64,000 nt of DNA from Litsea cubeba (GCA_012931725.1 CM022948.1:113078833-113142832); one strand, 5' to 3'; shown: positions 1-11,766, counted from the stretch's first letter. Numbers and translations are program-made. The notes: generated by a model from the sequence alone, not told the origin.

Positions 1-2524
1 TTTATGCTAATGGGTTGGGTTAGGACTTTTGTGACCTGGTCTCAACCCATTAGGAGACTTGTTTAAACAAAGGGATAAGTTGTTTAACCATATCCCCTAA
101 GGAAGGAGGATTTCCTTCGTAGAACTTGGGGGAGGAGATTTCAACGAATGAAATCTGGGGTTATCCCCATATTTCTCTCCCTCACTCCTTTTCTTATTTA
201 TTTTGTTATCTGTTGATATTCTCATTTGGTAAAAGAGGAGAAGAGAACACAGTGTGGTGAGGAGGATTCCTTGAAGATCAACAGAGACTGCCAAGACTTG
301 TGGGAAGGAAGAAAAGGCCAGAAGACTTGGTGAATGCAATATACAAGGCCCCATATTGACCGAGCTACAATTGTCTACACAAGAAGGTGAGTGATCTTCC
401 TAATCAAATGATTGATTGATCAAGAGGATGGATACAGGAATGTGATTTGAGCATGATGTATTGTTAGGTTTATAATTATTTTTTTTTCTTCATAGAGTAG
501 TCATGAAAGATCAATCTTGAGTCATGAAATCATGTTTGAATGGTAATTGGAATGATACAGTTGATATGGGGTGGAAATCTTTGAACACCTGTCAAACAGG
601 CATAAACCAGTAGCAGTATAGGCTCATCGTCAGTGAGTTTTTGTGTTGATGGAGGCTGGTGGGACCCATGGCCCACTAGATGGAAAAATCAGGACCATGG
701 ATCCAGAGGGGGATACATGGTCGACACTAGTGGAGATGAATCCATGTGGATTGGGCCCCATCTGGGCCCTCATCCAATTGATTGAATGAACCCAGGCGTG
801 AAAATGAAAAAAAAGAGGCTGCTGGTCGTCTGGGATTGTGGGACCCATCAGTGGACCTGATCGGAGATCAGGACCACACATCATGTAGAAAACACATGGT
901 CGACCCTAGAGATGTGAGACATCTTGGTTTTGGATCAGTGGGACCCACTGTCCAATAAGTTTAAAGAATCCCAGGCGTTAGTGAAGTAGGAACAGAGCTT
1001 ATTGATGACATCAGTTGTGGGACCCACCTGTGGACTTGATCCAAGATCAAGACCCCTCATCTTGAAGGGGGCCCAGGGGCGACCAGGTTGATGGTGGTCC
1101 CATGTGAAGTGGACCCCATCTGCCCAGTCATCCAGGAACTTTAATTTCAGTGACTGTGAGGCTAAATCCATGATTTTTTACTATACTGATGATGGTTGGG
1201 AGGTATAATAAGGCCATATAATGATGAATCAGAACCATAAAGCTTTTGTGGGGGCACTGGGAGACCCTAGGGACCAGATCTGATATTATATAAGGTCAGT
1301 GGGGTCCACTATTTGGTGTACTTCAATTATAATTATTAACACTCTTCTTTTAGGAAGCTTTGTATAAGGAATGGACTGAATTCTGAGATTATTTACAATA
1401 AGATCTTGCTGGTTTAGGAATCATGTCAGAATTGAGAATATATTTAGTGTAGTATTCAGATTGTGAAACCCTTAGCTTACCTGTTGACACTTGAGGAATT
1501 AGTACTCTTCAAATACATAAAGAATAATGAGATCAACATAACTTTAGATTATTTTATTTTGGCTAATGTCACGTACACGGAAACTAATTGTTGATTGAAA
1601 TGGGGCGATGATGTATTTCCGGTTTACGTGAGACTAGCCATACAAGTGTACCTATATTAATTTCCATTAACTATTACCGAACTATTTACTGAATAGGATC
1701 TACTTCTTTACTTTTCAATTAGATGGTGAATTTTCATTGCTAGTATTGTATGGATTAACGAAGTTCTTTTGATCTTCAATGATGATCAATATTTTGAACA
1801 TGACTTTGAAATATTGAAATTTGAGGAATTGGAGGATAAGGTTGGACAGGGATTGAATATAGGAATGAATATTGAACAAATTTCCTTGGGAGATTTCATC
1901 TGATTTTTTGAAATGACTTCTTTTTTTAGAAGATCTGAACCATTGAACCTCTCTTCGAGAGAGTCTTATTGAACCATTGGAACCATTGATTGGAAATCTT
2001 TAACTTAATCATTACTATGGTGCGGTCATGAATTTTAATGTTAGAAAAACTTTTTGATTATAATAGACTCCATAAGACACTTTCTCTATTATATGATCTG
2101 ACCTTCTATATTGAATTTATTGTTCTACCTTTAATATTTCTAATTATAAATTAGGAATATTACTCACCAGATTTCTGACAAGTGGTTCGCCCCACTTAGG
2201 TACTAGTCATTTGGGGATGCTGGCAAAGAAGCGATCAGCTTTTGGATTTCAATTTGCGTGGCTAAAGAGAGAGCGTCATATTTGTATGAAATTTAGAATT
2301 ATAGAGTTGGATTAGTTTTCTTAATAATTTGGAACTTGGTTTTCTATAAATTAGGAATCTTATTGTTTTGGGATTTTGTTATTAACATCCTTGTAATTAA
2401 ATTGATCTCTTGAATAAATTAGAAGCATTGCTCAATTCTTTGTCATATTTGATATATGTGGTGATTTAATTTTACTTAAGTAATGTTCCGAAATCTGATG
2501 AGCTCCAGGTTTCGGGGCGTTACA
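1..2524 (+). repeat. 3' part of a long Ty3/gypsy 5' LTR
   Basis: No gene is visible here. The stretch ends in ...GGGGCGTTACA, a typical LTR end (CA), and four bases later comes a perfect plant initiator-Met tRNA primer-binding site followed by gypsy gag. It is therefore read as the 5' LTR. A matching LTR start (TGTTACGCC-like or similar) is not seen after base 1, so the LTR probably begins before the window and exceeds 2.5 kb, unless an older sequence precedes it. It contains a 179-bp tandem repeat and many GGGACCCAC-like words. Short ORFs inside it look like chance. The extent is inferred; the 3' edge is well supported. Confidence 0.6.
657..1193. repeat. 179-bp tandem repeat, three units
   Basis: Units begin at 657, 836 and 1015, each with TGTGGGACCC or TGGTGGGACCC, then a GATCAGGACC/GATCAAGACC word and a CATGGTCGAC or GGGGCGACC word. 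The spacing is exactly 179 bases twice. A weaker fourth unit may start near 1193. The units are diverged, so this is an old duplication within the LTR. Confidence 0.6.
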
Positions 2525-2527
2525 AAG

Positions 2528-2539
2528 TGGTATCAGAGC
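2528..2539 (+). other. Primer-binding site (initiator Met tRNA)
   Basis: TGGTATCAGAGC is complementary to the 3' end of plant initiator methionine tRNA. It lies three bases after the LTR end at 2524, the standard place where minus-strand DNA synthesis starts. Confidence 0.85.
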
Positions 2540-2674
2540 ATGGTCTTGGGCAATATAAAAGACTTAGCAACTCTAGGATACGTTGTAAGGACGTTATAAG
2601 GGGGAGAACAGTACAATAGAATTTATTCTCTGTGATTGTGCGCTAAGTTGTGCATCTTTTGTAGGAACAAGAAT

Positions 2675-3670
2675 ATGAACAACCAGAGAACGTTCAGAAT
2701 GCCAATGATGACCAAAACGAGAATGCAAACCCAAATGGCAATCAGGGCATTAGACCCTAACCTTATTGGAGGCCAGGCTGAGTTACCAGAATATGCTCGA
2801 CAGATGTTCACCTCATTTATGATGGCTTACAGTCAGGTACAAGACAGATCGACCTTGGCAGCACGTCAGAGTGAACATTGATCTGCACACAGGCCCTAGT
2901 GGAGAAGGAAGTGGAAATGCTCCGGGAGGCAGAGATAGAGAAAAAGACACTTTATACAAACGGTTCAATGAATTCCGACCCAGGTACTTTGATGAAACCA
3001 CAATCCTTGGGATGCTAATAAGTGGGTGGAACACATGGAAGGATATTGAAGTGATGGGATGCTCGACCGACAGAAAGCAGTTCTGGCTGCCTTCAAACTC
3101 GAAGGAGATGCGAAAGAATGGTGGAAAGCCGCTAAGAAAACCTTTGAGGGTCCGGAAAATGAAATCACTTGGGCTTTCTTTAAGAAGGATTCATTCTGAA
3201 ATTTATTCCGGACATATCAGAGAACAAAAGAAGAGGGAATTCCAGACTTTGGTGCAAGGGAGTATGACCGTAGCAAAATACTCCAACAGATTTACAGAGT
3301 TGTCCCACTTTGCAGAAGAATGGTGGCCACTGATGCGATGAAGCGGAACAAATTCATCGAGGGATTACGACCAGATATCAAGAAGGATGTGAAACTGGGC
3401 GAACCGTCTACCTTTGCAGCTGCTTTAAAAAGAGCATTTGTATCGGAAGAAACGACTGCTGAATTGAACGGTACATTCTCGGCTAGGACGACGGGAAACA
3501 AGAGGGACTATCAGAATAACCGTGAGCCACAAAAGAAGCAGAAACTGGATAAAATGCCAGCGATGTGGAAAGAACCATAGCACCGAGGAATGCCATTGGT
3601 CTACGGGTGCATGTTTCCATTGTGGTCAGGTTGGCCATCTTATCAAAGATTGTCCAAAGAAACAGAGATA
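2675..3670 (+). pseudogene. Ty3/gypsy gag remnant
   Basis: Gag is the capsid and nucleocapsid protein of the retrotransposon. Reading across frames gives a start at MNNQRTF, a retrotransposon gag domain (KLEGDAKEWWKAA, then NKFIEGLRPDIKKDV) and a zinc knuckle CFHCGQVGHLIKDC near 3610-3655. At least three frame changes and stops split it, so no functional gag can be made. It follows the primer-binding site directly, which sets the element's orientation. Confidence 0.75.
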
Positions 3671-3895
3671 AGGATCGACGGCAGCAACGAGACCAACCAC
3701 CGCGGCAGAATCAACAGCAAAGGTACCAGGACAATTCCCGTTCGACGAATCAGCAGAATCCACCGGCACGAAATCAATACAATGCTCCGAACCAGCAAAA
3801 TCAGCCAAGAGGACCACCTAACCAGGCACAGGGGCAGAATTTCAATCATGGGCGACCAAATCATGGTGGACACCAGAGGGGACAGCAGTCTAATG

Positions 3896-4676
3896 CCAGG
3901 GTCTTTGCTACTACGCAGCAAGAAGCTCAGGCTGCAAATAATTGTGTAGAGGGTATGATTTTAATTTCCAATGTTACAGCTTATACTTTATTTGATTCTG
4001 GCTCTACACATTCTTTTGTATCGCCTGTATTTGCTCCCAAGATGAACAAACCACCCTCTACACTAGATCAAACAATTATAGTATCAACCCCTACTGGAGG
4101 ACACGTGAGCACTTGCACTGCATTTCTCAATTGTCCGTTAATCATCGGGGAAAACAATATGCCAGTTGACCTGATATTGTTACCTATGAATGATTTTGAC
4201 ATTATCATTGGATGGACTGGCTAGCAAAGTATAGAGCAGTGTTGGACTGTTTTAACAAGCTGGTCCATTTTAATCTAGAAGGGTACAATGATGTGTGTGT
4301 AATAGGAGAGAGAAGGTCAGTACACACTGCAGTCATCTCAGCCATTAAGGCTTGTAAATTGTTGAAGAGTGGATGTAAAGGATACCTAGCCTTCGTTTCG
4401 GAAGAAAAGCTGAAGCCTAAGCTGGAAGATACTCCCATAGTTGAGAATTTCCTGATGTGTTCCAGGATGACTGCCCGGTCTGCCACCAGTTAGAGAAGTG
4501 ATTCGCTATAGAATTGGTACCAGGGACTGCACCAATTTCTAAAGCCCCATACCGTATGGCACCTGCTGAGTGAAAGAACTCAAAGAACAATTGCAGGAGT
4601 TATTAGAAAAGGATTTATAAGACCCAGTGTATCCCCGTGGGGAGCGCCAGTCTTATTCGTTAAGAAGAAGGATGGC
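3896..4676 (+). pseudogene. Ty3/gypsy protease and reverse transcriptase start, truncated
   Basis: A retropepsin domain is readable: LFDSGSTHSFVS carries the catalytic DSG, and the domain closes with NDFDIIIG. A frameshift follows at about 4212 and the frame resumes as MDWLAKYRAVLD. A further frameshift precedes the first RT block, ending in SVSPWGAPVLFVKKKDG at about 4676. There the homology stops dead: the RT core, RNase H, integrase and 3' LTR are all missing. The family is recognised from conserved motifs. The truncation is seen directly. Confidence 0.75.
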
Positions 4677-5891
4677 TAGAATAAACTGGGCCCAACCTGG
4701 CCCAAGGTTATTACATTATGCCTGGTCATTTTTTTGGATTTCTCAGAGTCAAATAATGGGACTAAACAGCCTTACCGCTGATGAGGTGGATAGTGGGGAT
4801 GGTGGGCAGGTAAGATCTCAATTTTTTAATTGCTTGAAGGTTACCATCTGGATTTATTATTAATACTTTCTTTAAGGTATGTTGGGTATCTGATGGCTTT
4901 TCTCCATTTGGTTCTCTCCATGAAAAATTCGAGTGTGGTGGTTTTTTAACTCAATTCTTTGCAGGATGCTAATTTGGATTCATTTTGGAGGACACATAGT
5001 AGTAGTTTATGAGGGAACTTAATGCTTCATATTTGAGTTTTGAAATATAATGGTTCTTTTCTTAGCACACACACTAATGGTTGTTATGGAACGGAGATAT
5101 TTTTTAATGGTTTATAAGGGTTTTTTTTCTTAGTATGCACTAATGATAATCATGGAAGGAGGATATTCTAAATGTTCCACATTCCATCTGTGAAGTTTTT
5201 TCACCAGTAATAAGTGAAGTTTTTTCACCAGTAATAAGCTTATGGCAGCAGAAGTTTTTTCTTCTTTTTTTTCTTTACCACGATAGATTGTGTTATTGGC
5301 GATTGTGTTATCTTAATGTGCTAGTTGGCTTAGGTTGCTTATTTTTATTTTTTCCTTCTTTCATGTTTTATTTTAAAAAAATGGTTTGCCAAGATTCATC
5401 CGTGTTTCTGGAGACAACTTAGCAATTGCAAAGTGTTAAGGGTAAATATGCAATGGCAATTTTTTTTCCTCGATTAATAATTAATAATGTGTCTGAAAAT
5501 TACCATGTGTTACCTGATGAAACTGAGATGCAACTAAATATTCCTAATATATGCATACGTTGTACAATTTTTATTTATTTATTCTTTTGAAAACTTGCTT
5601 TATCTTAATATTAATACTATATGTAATTGTTTTTAGTTACTGCAATTAGTATGTGTATAACGTATTTTTTTATAATTTGGTTATTTGAAGAAGTTTGATT
5701 TTGTATAATGTATATTGTAGCATGTCCAATGAACTATGATAAGTTCTCACTGCAGGAAATGCATACATTGTCAACTCTTCAAATGGATTTGCCATTGGCA
5801 ATGGCTTTCTAATGTATGAAGATCACGTCATTTTCGCCTTTAAAAAAACTGAAATACTCATATTAGATACTTAGAAATAAAATTGGAGACG

Positions 5892-6550
5892 ACACCCCTC
5901 TCTTCTGTCATATGAAAATAAATTAGTTGATTTATCCCCAAAACTACACCATCACTGAAAGCATAAAAAACTTGGAGAATATGTGCTCCATTGATAGCAA
6001 CAACCACAAACTGAGTGCCATATCTTTCATGTCCCAATCTGCATGTCCTTCATTCGACAATTTGCAAAGAGGGATAGTCCCATTAATGTAATTCAAAAGT
6101 TTTAGCTGATTATGACCATTCTAAATAATAAGTTCAATCAAATGACACCCAGGTAATTCTCCCTGACAAATTCTCAACAGTAGCCCGGCCTCAGGGTGTC
6201 ACTTGAGCTCAACACTTGTAGAAACAGTGTTGCAAGTCATTATCATTTTAAGCTAAATAATCCCAATCAACCACAACAGTGTAAAAAACTAAGAAACAGC
6301 TCAGATCTCAACCTTACCAAACAACCCAAAACAATAACAAATATTATTGCAGTAATCATAAAGACTGTATGAAGTTGCAGCAATGCACACAACCTTGTAT
6401 TGATCACGCAATTTATTAAAAAAAAAAAACAAAGCAAAACATAAAAGATTACCTGGAATAAGCAACTACTTAATAAAACTCATCAGTTTGGACAGTCATC
6501 ACCAGAAAACAAGCAATAATTAACACACCCCTCTCTTGTGTCATATGAAA
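5892..6550 (-). repeat. Segment bracketed by about 25-bp direct repeats
   Basis: ACACCCCTCTC...TCATATGAAA occurs at 5892-5917 and again at 6525-6550. The same arrangement occurs in copy B (13387 and 14023). In copy C (50312-50335) there is only one such word and nothing between. Either a retroposon of about 600 bp inserted with a long target duplication, or copy C lost it by recombination between direct repeats. The minus strand has short coding-like runs (INGTIPLCKLSNEG) that I cannot assign. Confidence 0.5.
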
Positions 6551-6565
6551 GGTGTTTAAATATCA

Positions 6566-7263
6566 CTAGCATGAAGGTCCTGTGCGATGCACAAGTTAAG
6601 TCTCATGTAACCTTAATAATATATGAAAATTAATATCCCTTTCATATAAATCCATTTATATGAAATACATAAAACAAAGTTGCATCTTTCTCACCTTTGT
6701 TGTCTTCTTGTAAACATATTTTGATCTTGTGCCTTGCAGATTCTACACTGCATTTGCCTCATCTAGGTCTTATCCATATTTGGCTTAATATCCCTTTCAT
6801 ATAAATCCATTTATATGAAATACATAAAAAAAAGTTGCCTCTTTCTCACCTTTGTTGTCTTCTTGTGAACATATTTTGATCTTGTGCCTTGCAGATTCTA
6901 CACTACATTTGCCTCATCTAGGTCTTATCCATATTTGACAGATTCTACACTGCAATTGCCTCCTCTAGGTCTTATCCATCTTTGAGTTAGAATAAAGGGA
7001 CAGAGAGGGAGGTTGGTTGGGAGATGTGTGGAAAAGAAATGTCCAGAGTTGGTGTGATGAATAGTTTTAGTGGAGAAAGATATGAAAGGGGTGTTTCCTT
7101 TTTTTTTTAGAGATGCAACCATTGATTCAAAGAAAGATAAAAAGTTGGCATGTCTTTTGAAGTAATAAATGGGATCCAATTGCTGATGTTGGCTCAAGGA
7201 AAAAGAGATTTGAGGGTTTTTGTGTAACTGCTTTCTAACCACTATTCAACTTTAAAGAGAGAA
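6566..7263 (-). mobile_element. Small Helitron-like insertion inside copy A
   Basis: Copy B reads straight through this point (AAATATCA then TTTGTTCTC at 14054-14070), whereas copy A has about 698 extra bases. On the minus strand the insert begins TTCTCTC and ends with a GTGCATCGCAC hairpin (6581-6591), then ...CATGCTAG followed by a host T. This is a Helitron-type end inserted between A and T. Inside is a 155-bp tandem duplication (units near 6631 and 6786) plus a shorter third piece. No protein gene is seen. Confidence 0.6.
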
Positions 7264-8775
7264 TTTGTTCTCATTAACTCATATCAAATTTTTTGGCATT
7301 TTTTTCTTATTCATTTTTAGGTAAAACACAAATTATCTTCTTGGGCTAAGAACACTCATACAGTCATACTTTCCCTCAAAGGGAGATGTACTAAATATTA
7401 GATCAATTAGAGACCTGAAATTATTATAAAGAAAATTAGAGACATGAAATCAGTTAGCTCCTTTGGAAAGTTGTGGACAATTGAGTCAGCCGCTGATTCA
7501 ATTTGAATACAAGGTAATGGGTAATTACTTGATGAAAATATATAGGTTTAGCATATTAAGCTTACTTAGAATGGTTTTTGGTGCATGAGGGGAATCTTTG
7601 AGTTGCAAGTTGTAGTTGATACAGTGAAGGAAATTGTATAGCATTTAGAAATATCATGTCCTGTAATTTTTAGAAATCCAAAAAGGAAATGGTTAACCTG
7701 CTATTTTCATTATATTTAGTTTATTTTAATTCAAGAACTTGATGCAACATTCTTGAGAACAAAAAAGAATAATAAGGACCGTTATATTTAGTTCTGATTG
7801 GATGGAGAAGTATTCACCTTTGATCATTTCTGAATTTTCATTTTATCGATCATACTTGGAAATTATGAAAGATTTAAAGATAAATTGCAAACACTACAAT
7901 GATTTACTTCTTTTTTATCACCAAGCAAATGTTTTACCGAAATGAACTTCAAGTATAATGTCATTTAAGGCCATTTCATTTTGCAGGCAGCAATAGGGAG
8001 TGAGTGGTTGATAGGTGAAATCTGGATAAACTATTGTATGCTTTAATGGAGAAAAATAGAATAAGAAATATATAATTTTGTAGTTCACGTTGTGTTAATG
8101 CATCTCAGTTTCTACTAAAAACTTGGGTTAATGATTCCTTCTGTGTACTTTTATTTTATTTTTGATGGTATTCTTCAACTGTGTTTGTTCTTTTTTAACT
8201 AATGGTTTGATTGTAGTTTTTTAATCCCTACCATGCATTGCGAATTTGTCTGCATTTTTTCCATATATATATATTCAATGGATAGTTTGTATTTTACTTT
8301 GGTGAATTTGTGAATTTGAAGCTCAAAATCTCAAATAGTCAAATGATTGACATTCCTTTGTTTTTTTAATCTTCTGTTGATAAACTCAAACTTCTCTCAG
8401 TGTCTGTACATCTGAATATAATTTCCATGTCTTCAGATTCAATTTTTCCTCGTTTTCTTTTAAAAGCGATCTTATAAATTTTATGTATGCTGCTTATGGA
8501 CCCCCACGGTTTAATGTATGGATACTATGTGAACTGAAATTTCCTTATTAGTAACATACGGAAATCTCAAACTCTACTTACTTCAATATTTATCCATATT
8601 TTTATGTATACTGTTATAAAGGCTCTAAAGATTCTTGTTCTCTATTTTAATTTATTGGTTTCTTCTTTGAATGCTATTCCTGGTAATCTATTTCAATTTA
8701 TCAACATGCACCTTTTCACCCTTCTCTAACCAGTATTTAGACTTTTATGCCAATACCTTTTTGTAGGAAAGAAAG

Positions 8776-8983
8776 AGATGGAGAGTGAGTGTGAAAGGAA
8801 TGGTATTTTCATGTTCAGTGATGAGCATTTGGGTGAGATGAGTGGGTTGAAGAGAGAAGAGATACCATTCAGGTGTTGTGTGGGTGCACTGGACAAAGCT
8901 TTGGAGATGTTATAGGGAGGGTTAAGGTTTTTGCTTCTAGTGACTGAGATCAGCCGTGAATGTACTCTTGGCTGTCAGGAAGG
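8776..8983 (+). pseudogene. ULTRAPETALA-like SAND-domain exon fragment (copy A)
   Basis: ULTRAPETALA proteins are plant SAND-domain trithorax-group regulators of meristems. The translation gives FMFSDEHLGEMSGLKRE, then in a shifted frame GDVIGRVKVFASSD and ECTLGCQE, matching the order of the family's SAND region (FSEEEL-EMSG, GD-VGR-RVFA-GDLEI-CECTPGC). A frame change splits it. It ends before a possible splice donor (GTTAGA). The recognition is from memory of the family motif. It is only one exon long and embedded in the Helitron-like repeat, so it is a captured fragment. Confidence 0.6.
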
Positions 8984-9857
8984 TTAGAACTTTTTCTTTT
9001 TTTACTTTGGCTTTTTTTTTTTTTCTTCTTTTGCTTATTATTTTCTGATCTATTTGGATACTTGATTTTCTAAGTGGCTTAATAATATATGTGACATGAA
9101 AATTCTTATCTGTTTCTGCTTCCTTACTTTGGTTTTTAAGATAATGATATTGTGTGACATAGATAGTGACTACTGACTACTGCTGATATTAGTGCCTACT
9201 ACTTTATGAATACATGTATGCATGCACTATTGCGGTCATATTACTTATTTGCTTATCTTTTGGATTACATGGTGTTGTGTGCTTCTCTACTTTCCAGCAG
9301 CTTTGTGATACCTCAAGATGTGCCAACACTGATTCCTGTTGAAGAGATTGCATCTCTAGAAACCAGGTCAAACAACAAAGCAAATTCTTCAGTTTCATTT
9401 TCATCAATAGCTGGCTATATTGTGTAATAAAAAACGCTATCCTGTTAACTTGCGGTCAGACATTGGTTATTTTATAAAATCAATTTCCTTGGTTATGGAT
9501 GCCTTTATGGACACAATGGCAGCTACAAGGAATGCCTGTCTTCTTTTTTTCTTTCTCCATAGCAGTCCAACTTTATCAGCTACTTTTTAACTTGGAATGT
9601 GAGACTGCTCACATTAACATTTGGACATGTTTAATATCAATAGTTTTGATATTAGATGAACAGCGATTCTACCTTGAAATGTACATTTTGTGGCATAGAA
9701 ATTTATGTATAGAAATGTATAATTCTCCATAAGGATTAATTTTTTGGATTGTGAACTGAGATGGTTGCATAAGAGGTGGGAATGTAAAATGTTATAATTT
9801 GGATAAAACCATATCATGATCATGCAGGCCACTAATACTATCACTTTAGTAACAACT

Positions 9858-9884
9858 ACGTGCAATGCATGTACCCATTACTAG
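9858..9884 (+). other. Helitron 3' terminus of copy A
   Basis: A partly decayed stem (ACGTGCAATGCATGT) is followed by ACCCATTACTAG. The next base is T. The stem in copy B is perfect, so A has mutated. Confidence 0.65.
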
Positions 9885-9899
9885 TATATATTATATAAA

Positions 9900-9995
9900 A
9901 GCAGCAGTTTAGGGCTTTTCCGTCCGACTCTTCATTTTGTCCTTTTCAGCAGCAGTTTAGGGCTTTTCCGTCCGACTCTTCATTTTGTCCTTTTC
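9900..9995. repeat. 48-bp perfect tandem duplication
   Basis: Two adjacent copies beginning AGCAGCAGTTTAGGGC (9900 and 9948) lie 48 bases apart with no difference that I can see, so the duplication is recent. It sits just inside the proposed 5' end of copy B. Confidence 0.8.
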
Positions 9996-11025
9996 CACAC
10001 GTTTTTCTATACCCAAATCCATCATCACCGTGACGGGTGGATCACATCAGACAGCTGCAGGTAGAGGTATTCGGCAGAGCTTTGCTGGTGCCTACTGAGT
10101 ATCGTGCACTGTGCTCATTTATCTATCCCCCACCACCTGGTTATACATGAAAAAAAAACCCAAAAGTTCTTTCGTCTTCCATTTCCTGGCCTTTCATCTT
10201 CCTGCTCAGGTAAAAACTCTCCTCCTGAATGTCTCTTTCCTTCTCAACAACGAATGTGTTTTTCTCTCCCTCTATTTTATTTCATCTCTCCAACAAAAGT
10301 ATTATTGCCGTTATGGATAGTGATTTCTATCCCATAGATAAAAAAGGGAGTTTCTCCTCCTGCCTCTTTTTTCTCCTTTTCATCAACTTTATCTTCTTGT
10401 TTCTTTCTTTATATTCTTCTTAATCTTTTTCCTCAACGCAAGCAGAGCCGCAACAAGAAACCCTCGTTGTTCCCCAACCATGAAATCCCTCTCTCGTCGA
10501 TCCACTGCTGGAGCTCGAGCCATCGATGGCCGAAGCCATCTCCTCTCTCATCCGCAGGTGCTGCTTCTTCTTCCCTCTTTTTTCTCTTCTTCTCCTTCCT
10601 CCACCTCCTTTGTCCTCTCGTTTTCTTCTCTGTTTTCTTTCCTGTGTCCTTTTCCCCCCTCATATATAGTAGTATATGTGACTACTGCTTATAGATTGAA
10701 TATGCTGAATCATCTTTAGGTTGTATAGTGTTGGGGTTTTGCAAAATTTTTTTTTTTAATTTAAAACAAAACAAAGCACTGGAAAATTATAGGACTCAGT
10801 CACAAGCCCTGCAATCAACAGCTGTATGTACACATTTATCATGCCATTAATCTCATTTTAACTTTTTCCTGTTTTAAGCGTCTTGTGAACAGATTTAAAA
10901 TATCAGTTCCATAGACTATTCAAACAACCTTTTTTTATAATTCTAAAATATCAGTTCCATAGACTTCTATTTTTCTCGTTCTCTGTCTTCTACTAGAACC
11001 TTTACTTAATTTATACCCTGCTTGC

Positions 11026-11766
11026 AGTTTTACCTTTAAAGTGAAAAATGGAGGAAATTGCGGTAATGGCGAAACTAAGGAGATTACTGTCTATGATTAT
11101 TTTACAAATTTTCAGAATATACAACTAACTTATTCTGCCTACATGCCTTGCCTTTATGTTGGCAAGCCAAAGCGTTCAAAGTACTTTTGCTCTAGAGGTC
11201 TGCATATTGCTTCGTGCATTGTAAATTTGAAATTCTTAGTATTTCAGCCATATAACTCATGTTTTAATGCCTCTTCTTTTCTCTAGCTCTGCGTGCTCGT
11301 GTCATTTCAACATTACACGAAGGCAGTTTCGTCTATGCAGAGGTCATCATTGGTGGAAAAGTCCAGGCAGAAGCCTCAGGAACGAATAAGGTTATTGAGT
11401 GACAACTTCTGTGGATGGTCAGGTTCTTAGTGCACCAACGGTAATTTTCTATTTCTTCTGATTTTTTTTTTCTTATTGTTTTAATTTGATGTATTTTGTA
11501 ACTTCACTCTCTCTTTGTTACAGTTGAAAGTTGCCAATAGTGAAAATCGTGTCCAACGTAATGGAAGGTGGAACTACAACAACAATTTTTTTTTTTTTTT
11601 TTTTTTTTATACCTTTCATTGTGTTATATATAATATAATTGATTCTCATGTTGACTTCGTCACTTTGGTAGAGATTATTTTCACCCATACAGATTGTAAA
11701 TTGGGCTATAGTTAATTTTTTTGCTCGATGCGATACAAGCCATCTTTCTCGAGAGCTTATTAATTT
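11026..11766 (+). pseudogene. ARGONAUTE4-like fragment (PAZ and linker exons)
   Basis: AGO4-clade proteins bind 24-nt small RNAs and guide DNA methylation in the nucleus. Four exon-like blocks are readable. (1) 11026-11195: TFTFKVKNGG...EITVYDYFTNFQNIQLTYS...MPCLYVGKPKRSKYF, the PAZ core. (2) 11287-11440: LCVLVSFQHYTKAVSS, SSLVEKSRQKPQERIR, then after a gap VDGQVLSAPT and a GTAATT donor. (3) 11524-11588: LKVANSENRVQRNGRWNYNNN after a TTACAG acceptor. (4) about 11693-11766: IVNWAIVNFFARCD. The order and motifs match AGO4/6/16-type proteins. The N-terminus, MID and PIWI domains are missing, block 2 has a frame break, and a poly-T tract follows block 3. It is a captured fragment with intron remnants, not a working AGO. 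Confidence 0.8.

Larger units (their letters stand above)
4718..9884 (+). mobile_element. Helitron-like element, copy A (5'-truncated)
   Basis: From 4718 this stretch is closely repeated at 12225-16604 (copy B), apart from insertions. It ends in a short hairpin (about 9858-9872) followed by CCCATTACTAG and a T, the signature of a plant Helitron 3' end (hairpin, CTRR, host T). Its 5' part is missing because the gypsy fragment abuts it. No Rep/helicase gene is present, so it is non-autonomous. It carries an ULTRAPETALA-like exon and several coding-like scraps I do not recognise (for example FVIPQDVPTLIPVEEIASLE at about 9305). Two insertions lie inside: 5892-6550 and 6566-7263. Confidence 0.65.

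Noticed and set aside
6631..6930. Possible CRISPR-like spaced repeats
   Set aside because: Only a two-to-three-unit 155-bp tandem duplication within a plant transposon. No short repeats with unique spacers, and the genome is eukaryotic.
10433..10719. Ser/Leu-rich and Lys/Glu-rich ORFs on both strands
   Set aside because: CT-rich stretch open in several frames. The second copy at 38270-38480 does not keep any one of them.
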